Source of the DNA: a bacterium
Lineage (GTDB): Bacteria; Spirochaetota; Leptospiria; Leptospirales; Leptonemataceae
Reading direction: 5' to 3'
Length of the DNA stretch: 64,000 bases
NCBI GenBank assembly: GCA_024742665.1
Contig: JANSYA010000002.1
Span: forward strand, 310,001-374,000
A model generated the notes under the pieces. The model did not search any database. It saw only the letters and a list, made by a program, of their open reading frames with translations, and was not told the DNA's origin. Of the stretch, positions 26,167-35,182 are shown piece after piece. A program made the translations under genes and the position numbers. Each line of letters starts with the position of its first letter. Position 1 is the first letter of the stretch.

Positions 26167-29055
26167 TCACGGGGGCCGATTGAATCCTGCGATCTTAAAG
26201 ATCACCTGCGCGCCGCGATCCGTCGATTCCGCGATTAAGTCCGCCTCGGCGAAATAGTGGCGCAGTCGTTCACGAATCGTGTGCAGAGTTTCGCCTGGCT
26301 GAATCTCCCGCTGGAATCCGGAGCCGTTGTCACGAAACCGAATTTCCACCAGCTCCGCCGTCGCCTTTAAGTCTATATCGATTTGCATTTGTTCGCTTTC
26401 GTTCTGGAATCCATGCTTGAAGGTGTTTTCGACGATCGGCTGCAAACTCAGCGGCGGAATCTGAAATCGCGGCAGCGTTTCCGGACGACTCACCTGAATG
26501 TTTAGACTCTTCGAATAGCGCAGGCGCATCAGATTCAAATACTCTTCCAGAAAACGCCACTCTAATTCGAAGTCCACCAGCTCCGCTTCGGAAATATCCG
26601 TCAACGTGCGATACAAATCCGCCACGGCCAGCAGCGCGCGATTCGCCTGCTGCGGATCCTGCGCCATCAGCGCATGAACCATGTTCAGAGAATTAAACAG
26701 AAAGTGCGGATCCATGCGGTCCCGCGCCAGCTTGAGGTTCAAGAGCTGATGAGTCTTTTCGGTGATTTCGCTCTGCATATGTTCGTACAGCCGCGCGTTT
26801 TCCAGGGACACCGCTGCCTGGTGCGAAAGCACGCCCAGAATCTGCAGGCGCGGCCTGGTGAGCACATTCGCCGCCAGACGATTTTCAAGATAGAGCACGC
26901 CCCGCACGTCGCCGTCGTACACGATCGGCGTGGCCAGAATCGATTTGCAGCGACTCCGGCGCACGTACGGATCCGCCGTAAAATCTCCTTCTTCGAAGGC
27001 ATTGCCCAGGACGGTCGCAACGCCGCTGTGCAGCACATAGTTGATAATCTCCCGCGGCAGTGCAGTATACGATTCGAAGCGCTGCGGACGAAACTCGCCT
27101 TCGATGGCGGTCAGATCGCGCAGGGCTTCCAGCCAGAGCTCTTCGCCGCGGCGCAATACCAGCGCGCCTCGCTGGGCCCCCGCGTTTTCCACCGACAGAC
27201 GCAAGAATTCCTGCATGACCGCCGCGGCGTCCTGGCCGGCGAAGAGCATCTGCACGGCTTTGGTTACTGTTTCAATATCGAGGTCGCCGACTTCGCTGCG
27301 CGTCGCAAAGGCGATCGTCGATTCGAGAGTCGCGCGATTGGGACGCCCGGGCTGCGCGGAAGCCTCAAAGATATCGCTGTACTTGCCTTCCAGCTGCCGG
27401 AGTTTCGCAATCGCCCCCCAACGTCCATATACACGGTGCGCATCGATAATATAACCCGCCCCGATCCGCAGATTATCGCTCGCCAGATAATACTCCCCCG
27501 CCAGTTCGCAGGCCAGGGCCTCATCGAGCATATAGCCGCGAGCGCTCGCAACTTCGATCGCCCGATTATAGAGTCGGGCGGCCCGTTCATGCCTGCCGCA
27601 AATGCGAGCGACCTCCGCCTGGAGTAAAAACCATTTGTGGCGATAAACGTCGGGATTCAAGCGCTCCAGGCGTCGCAACCTTCCCAGGGGGCCGCGCACT
27701 TCGCGCAATGCTCGCATGCGCCGCCCGAATTTCGCCGGCTTGATTAACGACAGGCGAATCAGCGCATCCAGATAATCGGTCAGAGGCACGAAATACATCG
27801 AGCGGACGTACTTCTTAAAATTTTGCGCTTCAATGATCGACTCAAGAGCCGCCGATCGGTGATCCAGCAGAAACAAAAGCAGCGACTCCATACCGAAAAA
27901 GATATTGATCTCGCTGTTGTACATTTGCTGTCGCATGCGCGGCAGATCGCGCTCTTTATCGAAGGCCGTGCCCGCCAACACAGCCGGGGCCTTCACGACG
28001 CCGCGCAAATTCATTACGACCTGATAATAAAGTTTCGTTACAACCAGGGCGTTCTCGTTGCTGAAATTCTGGATCAATTCATATGAGCCCGCCAGATCCC
28101 TTTCGATCACCGGCAGAGTTTCCGTCGAATACAGACGGTGTGTACTCACAAATAACTTCCCATAGCTGCCGTATTCAATATCGCCGTCGGCCAGGCCCCG
28201 CCGATTGGCGGCCTCCAGTATATGAAAAGACTTTTCCAGAGCCTCGACCCAGTGAACGACGAAGGCCGCATGGGCGAAAATCGATTTCGCATCGTGCTCT
28301 TCGATTTCATCTTTCAGTTCCAGAGCGATCCGGCTCAAACGCCGCGCCGAATGATAGCGTCCAATGCTGACCAGGAGTACAGCCATGCTGATCAATCCAT
28401 ACGCGGTCGCAGGCGAACGTCCGCTCCGATAGGCGATCTCGGCGTATCGGCACATCGCAATCGCGTATAAATTCGGGCGGGCTTTATAAGCGCCCGAAGC
28501 GACCAGGGCCATGATCCGCATCCCGGCCAGCGCCACGGGGTCATCGGCTTCAGGCGCATCCAGGATGGAACGCGGTCCTCGCCACCAAATCCAGGCATAT
28601 GTTTTCACGATCGAAACCAGCGCCCGCCCTTCCCCGGGATTCGACGGCAGCTGAATGCCCAACGATGCCAGGGCTTCGAGGGCCGCGGCGATCATTTGTT
28701 CTACTTCGCCGAGCGCCATTAAGGCCCGCAGATGCACTTCATACGCCGGTATTCTTTCGAGAGGCGCCTCCGTATTTTCCAGAACAATCTGCGCGAGCTT
28801 AATGCAGGCGTCGTTGTGCGAACACAGATGCTGGGCTTCCGCATTCGTCACGTACAGGCTGCGTGTAAGCACCGCATGATTTTCCCAGCTATCGGCAGGC
28901 AGCAGGCGAATGCCCGCCGCCAGCGCTTCGGCGGCGGCGCCATATGCGACCGAATCCAGAGCCCGCCGGCCCGCATGCAGGTACAGCCGCGCGAATTCGA
29001 GACGCCGCTGTGGGGCCTCGTTCACCAATTCGCGGGCAGCGTCCAGATGGTGCAC
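26167..29055 (-). pseudogene. Giant signalling protein, copy 2, C-terminal part after premature stop
   Basis: The open frame of 962 residues continues in the same frame as the upstream part (29194-31254). It contains the helical-repeat region, GAF and the LytS-type histidine kinase (DPHFLFNSLN, LQPIVENTFKHGF), all well preserved. The first in-frame start here is a GTG at 29055, without a ribosome binding site and inside the repeat region, so independent translation is doubtful. The GAF-kinase part is almost identical to copy 1, while the repeats are much more diverged. It ends 31 bases before copy 1 starts. Confidence 0.75.
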
Positions 29056-29193
29056 GACAGCGAAGATATTCGCGTCCAGAGCGGCGTCCGAGATTTCGCA
29101 TCTGCGAATCCATTCTTCGGCGATTTCAAAATGATGCTGGCGCCGCTGCTCTTCGCTGTCAGAATCATAGGCGGCTTGCTGGACCCGATCGTG

Positions 29194-31254
29194 TTAAAAC
29201 TGAAACTGCTTTTCGACTCCCGTAAATTCGAGCGTGGCTTCCAGAAAATTATCCTGGTCTTTCAAGCGCTCATCGAAGCCCGACAGCAGAGGCGAAAGCA
29301 AACCTTCCCTCAGCGCCGGTTGTAAAATCTCCCGGGTTTGCTCTTCGGTCTTTCCCAGCAAAGCCGCCAGAAAATCCAGATCGAAACGCGCGCCGATGCA
29401 CGCCGCGTACTGCAGAGCGCTCCGCGTGACCGGCTCAAGATGTTGAATCTTGTGCGCCATGAGTTCGCCGATCTGATCCGGCGCGGGCAAACTGCTAATC
29501 TCATCCGCGTCCCAAATCCAGGCGCCGACATCCGCGGCGAAATAGATATCGCCGTTGCGATAAAGATTGTATAAAAATTCGCGGATAAAGAATGGATTGC
29601 CGCCGGTCTTCTGGTGAATATAAAAACCAAGCGCTTCCGCGCGTTCCGGATCGCTTTGCAGGGTATTCGCGACCAATCGAACCACTTCCCGCGCGTCCAG
29701 GGCCTGCATGGAAATCCGCTGCATGGGCACGTCCCGTTCTTCCAACAGGGCCAGGGTTTCCGTCAGGGGATGCGTCGCGTCGACTTCATTGTCGCGGTAG
29801 GCGCCGAGAATCATCAGATGGCGAATCTCCGTCGCCATCAGTAAAACGCGCAGCAGCCGCAGGGACGCCGCGTCGGCCCACTGCAAATCATCGATCAGCA
29901 AAACCAGCGGGCGCTCCGGACTTGCCAGGGCCCGCACGAACTGCTGGAAAACGCTGATGAAGCGGTTTTCGGCTTCTTCCGGACCGACCGGCGTCGGCTC
30001 GGGCTGCGGCCCGATCAATCGCTCGATTTCTGGAATCACGTCGACGAGAACGCCGCCGTTGGATCCGAAGGCCATGCCGAGCTTCGCCTTTTTCGCGGCG
30101 ATGTCATCGGCTTCTTCTTTTAGAATTTCATTGATCGCCTGGCGAAAGGCCTTGAGGATTCCGCTGTACGGAATGCCGGACTGGTACTGATCGAATTTGC
30201 CCGAGACGAAATAGCCGCGGCTCTCCAGTACGACCTCTTGCAAATTATAGGCGACCGCCGACTTGCCGATGCCCGCGAAACCGTGAATCAGACAGAGCTC
30301 CCGCCCGCCGGAAACGACCCGGCGAAAGGCCTGGATCATTTGATTCTTTTCCTGCTCCCGCCCGTAGATTTTATTCGAGACGGCGAAGACGTCGGAAAAA
30401 TCCCGCAGGCCTGGCGCGAAATTCGAAATGGCGCCGTCGCCGAGCCACTGGCGCCGGCACTCGTTAAAATCTTTTAACAAACCGCCGGCGCTCTGGTAGC
30501 GGTCTTCCGCATCCTTCGCCAACAGCTTCATGATGATCGCCGACAGCGGCTCCGGAATCCGATTCGATATGACGTGAGGGTCGAGGGGGCGCACGGCCAT
30601 GTGGCGGTGAATCATTTCGAGAATATCTTCTGAATTTTCAAAAGGCAGGCGTCCGGTCAGAATCTCATAGAGCGTGACGCCCAGCGAATACAAATCCGCG
30701 CGATGATCGATGGCGCGGTTCATACGACCGCTCTGCTCCGGCGCCATGTACGCGAGGGTCCCCCGCATGCGCAGCGAAGGCATGACGCCGCTGTCGCCGA
30801 GCACTGCGATCCCGAAATCCGCCATGCGCGCTTCGCCGCTATCGGGATTCAAAATGATATTCGCCGGCTTCACGTCCTGGTGAACGATGCTGTGAGAGTG
30901 AATAACTTCGATGATCCGCGTGAGACGACAGGCGAGGTCCAGAAATTCAGCAACGGGCAGCGGCTCGCGCCGCGCCGCCAGCACCTTCGATAGAGCCACG
31001 CCCCCGAAGTCCGCGTAGATGATAGCCGGGAAATCGATGTCCCCCTCGAAGGCCAGCGCTTCCACGACCGCCTCGTCGCCGATTCCAGTGGCCAGTCGGT
31101 ATTCACGCCGCAGCCGCGAAATCAGCGAGGTGCGCGAAACCCGCGCCTGCTTTACGATTACGTTCCGATTGGAGGGCTCGTGTTTGGCGCGATAGACCCG
31201 GGTGGAATTACTTTCGTATAATGTTTCATGCAGAACGCACTCCGCTATCCGCAT
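29194..31254 (-). CDS. Giant signalling protein, copy 2, N-terminal part: Ser/Thr kinase and ATPase, ends at in-frame TAA
   Basis: Frame of 686 residues with PknB-type kinase (HQDVKPAN, ADFGIAV, GTLAYMAPEQSG) and the ATPase (Walker A HGFAGIGKSA, Walker B LVLLIDDLQWAD). It ends at TAA 29194-29196 within FQF-stop-HDRVQQAAYDS, where copy 1 has FQ-F-Q-HDRVQQAVYDS. The codon therefore stands exactly at a conserved glutamine, and one C-to-T change (CAA to TAA) explains it. The start ATG 31254 has GAGG about 10 bases upstream. The truncated product could still be a functional kinase-ATPase. Alternatives are readthrough or a sequence error. Confidence 0.8.
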   Translation of the reverse strand: MRIAECVLHETLYESNSTRVYRAKHEPSNRNVIVKQARVSRTSLISRLRREYRLATGIGDEAVVEALAFEGDIDFPAIIYADFGGVALSKVLAARREPLPVAEFLDLACRLTRIIEVIHSHSIVHQDVKPANIILNPDSGEARMADFGIAVLGDSGVMPSLRMRGTLAYMAPEQSGRMNRAIDHRADLYSLGVTLYEILTGRLPFENSEDILEMIHRHMAVRPLDPHVISNRIPEPLSAIIMKLLAKDAEDRYQSAGGLLKDFNECRRQWLGDGAISNFAPGLRDFSDVFAVSNKIYGREQEKNQMIQAFRRVVSGGRELCLIHGFAGIGKSAVAYNLQEVVLESRGYFVSGKFDQYQSGIPYSGILKAFRQAINEILKEEADDIAAKKAKLGMAFGSNGGVLVDVIPEIERLIGPQPEPTPVGPEEAENRFISVFQQFVRALASPERPLVLLIDDLQWADAASLRLLRVLLMATEIRHLMILGAYRDNEVDATHPLTETLALLEERDVPMQRISMQALDAREVVRLVANTLQSDPERAEALGFYIHQKTGGNPFFIREFLYNLYRNGDIYFAADVGAWIWDADEISSLPAPDQIGELMAHKIQHLEPVTRSALQYAACIGARFDLDFLAALLGKTEEQTREILQPALREGLLSPLLSGFDERLKDQDNFLEATLEFTGVEKQFQF

Positions 31255-31266
31255 TGAAGGACCTCA
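31203..31266. repeat. Direct repeat, copy A (5' end of kinase copy 2)
   Basis: About 63 bases nearly identical to 31891-31953, with only a few differences. The block covers the first ~18 codons of the kinase gene plus the ribosome binding region. It marks a duplicated gene start. Confidence 0.75.
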
Positions 31267-31335
31267 CTTATAAATAATGCAGAATGACTCCCGGGAGGGG
31301 CCGGCCGGCAATCATATTTTATTCATCTACGAATC

Positions 31336-31942
31336 TTACGGAGCGCTTCCAGGCTCGCGCGCCCCGTAAATCGTCACGGTGACGACGCCGGGCGCGGTCC
31401 GATTCAGCATGGCTTATCGTCACTTCAAGCGTGCTCGCATAGCGCATTTGCATCAACTTCAAATACTCGTCTAGAAACCGCCACTCCTGCTCGAAGTCGG
31501 CCAGCTCGGCCGAGCTGATGCCGGTGAGCGTTTCATAAAGCTCCGCGAGCACTGCCAGCGCCCGATTCGCGGTATCCGGATTATTCCGCATCAGCGCCTG
31601 AACCATATTCAGCGAATTGAATAGAAGTGCGGGTCCATCCGATCCCGTGCGAGCTTGAGCTTCAAAAGCCGGCGCGTCTTTTCGCCGACTTCGCTTTGCA
31701 TGTGTTCGTGCAGGCGCGCGTTTTCCAACGACACCGCGGCCTGATACGAAAGCACGCCGAGAATTTGCAGACGCGGCCGGGTGAATACGCTGGCCGCCAG
31801 ACGATTTTCAAGATAGAGCACTCCCCGCACGTCTCCCTGACAAACTACGGGCGTGGTCAGAATCGACTTACAGCGACTGCGCCGGCACAGTGGAATTACT
31901 TTCGTATAGAGTTTCATGCAGAACGCACTCCGCAATCCGCAT
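31336..31942 (-). pseudogene. Giant signalling protein, copy 3, remnant with two internal deletions
   Basis: The ATG at 31942 begins the same first 18 codons as copy 2 (M-R-I-A-E-C-V-L-H-E-T-L-Y). The sequence then jumps, out of frame, into the GAF domain (RRSRCKSILTTPVV, about residue 1430 of the family). It runs on through the LytS region (KLARDRMDPHF) with a frameshift near 31610, and jumps again after EVTISHAE to the last ~20 codons of the gene (APGVVTVTIYGAREP, stop 31336-31338). Most kinase, ATPase, repeat and HATPase sequence is missing. This is a non-functional relic of a third tandem copy. Confidence 0.8.
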
Positions 31943-31953
31943 TGACGGCCTCA
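31891..31953. repeat. Direct repeat, copy B (5' end of kinase copy 3 remnant)
   Basis: Partner of 31203-31266, with the same gene start and ribosome binding region in the same orientation. Confidence 0.75.
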
Positions 31954-32007
31954 AACGCTAAAAAGCGCACGACCAGTCTGAAGCTCTTCGGGCAAAGCTG
32001 ACAATCA

Positions 32008-33075
32008 TTAATCGGAAAAAGCGTCCATCCATAAAACCATGATATACGGAAAGGTGGCAATCAGGCAAAGCGCGTCCGGGTCCAGACAGAGACAAGTATC
32101 GTCATGGCTCATGCAGAACCCGCCCCCGTCCTGCGCATCTTGTTCTCCGGCTTCTTCGCCCCCCTCTTCAATCGAGACCGAGCCATACGCGACCATGCGC
32201 ATGGTCAACGGAACGTTCATCGGACGGCCGCCGAGTTTGCGCGCGAGATCGGGCGCCGCAATGACTGCGTACGCCGCAGCCTGTAGCTGCCCGCCCGGAG
32301 ACGGCGGCGCATCGTTAAAGGCCACAAAGACTTCGGACTCCGACCAGCGCACGACGGTGATCTGCTCCGCATCGAGCCCTGGTGGAATTTTTTGCGCCGA
32401 TGATGCGACCTCATATCCGCCGCCGGCCGCACGGAGCAGTTTCAGCTCTCGACCACTATCGACTTCCGTGAGAACCAGGGCTGCTACGATCGTAGAATTC
32501 TGTTTGCGAGTGCGAAAGACTTCCGCTCGCAGATCCTTCATCGAAAACATGGCGATCTCAGTCGCGGGCAAAGACCCGGCGAATTCAGCGCCCAGAGCCA
32601 GGCCCGCCTGGTGCACTACAGTCCAACCGACAGGCCACTGCTCATCCGTCGCGAAACTCAGAGCCTGCGCTCCGTCCATCCGCGATCGGGCCAGAGCCTG
32701 CCGGCCGCAATCCGACCGGGGCTGGAGCTGCCAGTAGTCGCCGCGAAAGTCTTCGGGAATCGACGCGACAATCGAAGCCGAGGAACATCCGGCGCGGCCG
32801 TCGCTGCGGCTGTTTTCGTCGTAAAAATAGAAACGACTTTCGGCCGCATCGTAGTACACGGAGTTGGGCACTTCGCGCACCACAATTGCTTCGCCTTTCG
32901 TCGGCGGAATATCATCAGGTTCCACATGCGGTTCGGCCGACAGAGGAATTGCGGCTGCGAACAGTGCGAGCGACACAACTGTTCCGAATTTCGTCTGGAA
33001 CGCCCCTGACATCGTTGCTTTGAGTGTCGTTGCTTTGAATGCCGTTATTCTGGAGGTCATTGCCCCGCCCATCAT
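32008..33075 (-). CDS. Hypothetical exported protein with acidic, Cys-rich C-terminus
   Basis: Protein of 355 residues, family not recognised. The leader (FGTVVSLALFAAAIPLSAEP) is a typical signal peptide ending near residue 48. The mature part contains strands and a late acidic stretch (EEGGEEAGEQDAQD), followed by a cysteine cluster (GFCMSHDDTCLCLDPDALC) and a hydrophobic end (TFPYIMVLWMDAF). The gene starts within the stop of the ankyrin-repeat gene (ATGA overlap, 33072-33075), so the two are translationally coupled. Just after the start are short near-repeats encoding ITAFKATTLKATM. The pair is likely to act together in the envelope. Confidence 0.6.
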   Translation of the reverse strand: MMGGAMTSRITAFKATTLKATMSGAFQTKFGTVVSLALFAAAIPLSAEPHVEPDDIPPTKGEAIVVREVPNSVYYDAAESRFYFYDENSRSDGRAGCSSASIVASIPEDFRGDYWQLQPRSDCGRQALARSRMDGAQALSFATDEQWPVGWTVVHQAGLALGAEFAGSLPATEIAMFSMKDLRAEVFRTRKQNSTIVAALVLTEVDSGRELKLLRAAGGGYEVASSAQKIPPGLDAEQITVVRWSESEVFVAFNDAPPSPGGQLQAAAYAVIAAPDLARKLGGRPMNVPLTMRMVAYGSVSIEEGGEEAGEQDAQDGGGFCMSHDDTCLCLDPDALCLIATFPYIMVLWMDAFSD

Positions 33076-35006
33076 TGCTTCGGCTTTCCGAGTTCGCGTA
33101 ATTTCGCGCGCGAATTTGCGCCGCCGCTGCGTTCCAGACGATTCGGCGCGATATTCACCCGACCGCCCCGGGTGCGGACGCGGGAGTCCGTCGGACGAGC
33201 GGGAGCGGCCTCCCGCCCGAAGGCCCGGGAGTTGATCTGTGTGATGGGACGCAGCGTTTCGACGATGCGATCATGACCGCGAGATTCAGCCAGACGCAGG
33301 GCCGTCCAACCGCTGACCGTCGCATTCGGATTCGCCTTGCGCCGCACCAGCTCTTCGACTACGGACGTGCGTCCGAAGTACGCGGCGTACAGCAGCGCCG
33401 TCCACTGACCGAATTTCGCGTTCGGATCGGCGCCGCGTTGCAGCAGGCTGAGGGCCGTGCGATCTTCGCCGTCGTAAATCGCTGCAAGCAGCGGCTGATT
33501 CAATTTGGGATCAATCTTGATCGTTTCGTTTTCTTCGCTCTCGGGCGGCTCCGGTTTTTCATCGGGCTCGTTTTCGTCCGGATCGACAGTACCGCCGCCG
33601 CCCGGACCGGGCAGCACGACGATCTCCAACTGGTCTTCGATACCTGTCGCGTCGTTGATCCAGCCCGCGCGACCGTCCGACAAACGAAACATACGCGCCG
33701 CGCTGCGCATTTGAAACTGTCCGATCTTACCGAAGGCGGCCGGCTTCGAAATCACACGACCGGCCTCGTCAATTACGGCGCCCTGCATCGCCATCTTCGA
33801 AAGCTCCGGGTGCCACTTGCGCTTCGCCGGCCCCTGATCGTTCATCCAGAGCACGAGCAGGTGATCTTCGCCGTAGGGTTGAATCCGCGGCACCCGTTCG
33901 CGCACCCGGGGCGTATTCGTTAAAAAGATCGGCTTGCCGACTTTCTCGCCCTGCGCGCGAATCAGCGCGATGTCGTTTGAGGAACGACCGACGGCCGAAT
34001 CGACGACGATCCAGGTGTTATTATCGCGTGCATACAGATCGCCGGTTGTGACCGGCACGTACTGGTAGGTTTCGCCCGGTTTCGCTTTGGGAACTTTGAT
34101 CGGCAGTTCGCGCCCGCCGCTTTCGCCTTGCGCAAAAAATTGAACGACCAGGCCGCGGGGATAGGCGTCGCCGACTGTGGCCATCACGTAGCGTTCGCCG
34201 TCGTGCACAAAGCGCGGACGAAAGCTGTGGCTGACATTCCAGGTGAATCCCTCGGGCCGGTTTCCGTCTTGCATGCGACGTTTGCCGTCGTCCGCGTCGA
34301 AGGTCGCGAGATATTCGCTCTGGTGCGTAACGCCGTCGTCCCAGCGGCGATAGGTCGAGAAATAAGTGGCGAAGACTTCGTTGTCCTCATCGTACGCGAT
34401 GCTAAAAGTACCGAAGGTCGTATCGATGCCCTGGTCGCCTTCTTTTTTGTATTCGCGCGTGCCGACAATGCGCGTGCGAAAATTCGCGCGGCCGTTTTTG
34501 ATTGCGTACTGTTCGATATGCGCGGTATGATGTTTGCGTCTCACGTAGTTCTGTTTTTTTTCGGAGTCGAACTCGGTCAAAAGCAGCGTCAACGCATCGT
34601 CCACGGCGATAAAATCCGCCAGGCGTTTGCCTTTGACCCGCAGCACTTCGCGCTTCACACGCAGACGGCCGTCCAGCTCCAGAATCCGGGCGTTGGAATC
34701 GGCGTCGTTATATCCCAGAAAGATCGCGCCGTCCGGATCCACGACCAGCTTCGGGGCCGGCGTGCCGTCGGACATCGCGCTGGTATAGCTCATCCCGCGG
34801 GTTGTCCCGCCCATGAGATGCCCGCCGGGCGCCTTGAGCGAAATCTTACGGGCGCCGGAAGCCAGCTTTTCGATCGAGGGCGGGCGGGTTTGCGCCTCCA
34901 GACCGCTGGAAGCAATCGAAAGTCTCTGGAACTGGCCGGATCCCGGGGCCAGCAGCGCCACGGCCAGGCAGCTGGAAATCAGTGCGACAACACCTTTGAT
35001 ACTCAT
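33072..35006 (-). CDS. Exported protein with C-terminal ankyrin repeats
   Basis: Protein of ~644 residues from ATG 35006; a GTG at 35024 is possible. A signal peptide (GVVALISSCLAVALLAPGSG) is followed by a ~440-residue region of repeated beta-rich blocks with YNDADSNAR and YDEDNEVFATYFSTY, consistent with a propeller-like fold. After a Pro/Glu-rich linker (DENEPDEKPEPPESEE) come about two to three ankyrin repeats with LLQRGADPNAKFGQWTALLY and LVRRKANPNATVSGWTALR. The C-terminus is basic. It is the first gene of a coupled pair with the Cys-rich exported protein and is divergent from the GH31 gene. Ankyrins usually mediate protein contacts; the partner is unknown. Confidence 0.75.
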   Translation of the reverse strand: MSIKGVVALISSCLAVALLAPGSGQFQRLSIASSGLEAQTRPPSIEKLASGARKISLKAPGGHLMGGTTRGMSYTSAMSDGTPAPKLVVDPDGAIFLGYNDADSNARILELDGRLRVKREVLRVKGKRLADFIAVDDALTLLLTEFDSEKKQNYVRRKHHTAHIEQYAIKNGRANFRTRIVGTREYKKEGDQGIDTTFGTFSIAYDEDNEVFATYFSTYRRWDDGVTHQSEYLATFDADDGKRRMQDGNRPEGFTWNVSHSFRPRFVHDGERYVMATVGDAYPRGLVVQFFAQGESGGRELPIKVPKAKPGETYQYVPVTTGDLYARDNNTWIVVDSAVGRSSNDIALIRAQGEKVGKPIFLTNTPRVRERVPRIQPYGEDHLLVLWMNDQGPAKRKWHPELSKMAMQGAVIDEAGRVISKPAAFGKIGQFQMRSAARMFRLSDGRAGWINDATGIEDQLEIVVLPGPGGGGTVDPDENEPDEKPEPPESEENETIKIDPKLNQPLLAAIYDGEDRTALSLLQRGADPNAKFGQWTALLYAAYFGRTSVVEELVRRKANPNATVSGWTALRLAESRGHDRIVETLRPITQINSRAFGREAAPARPTDSRVRTRGGRVNIAPNRLERSGGANSRAKLRELGKPKQ

Positions 35007-35182
35007 ATCGTTATTGGACGCCACATCTAAGTGTCCGGGCCAACACTTTTACGATTTTATGCGGGCAGATCAACGCCGACACCTGCCGCAAGGCCCCCCG
35101 GAACGTTTTTTCCCGGTTTTTACTTGATCGACCAGAGCTCGCCGGGCATGAGAGTCAGCACTCTAAAAGGACGACCTACTCC

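Noticed and set aside
29055..29193. An independent start for the second half of copy 2
   Set aside because: The GTG at 29055 has no ribosome binding site and would remove part of the helical-repeat region; an interrupted gene is the simpler reading.
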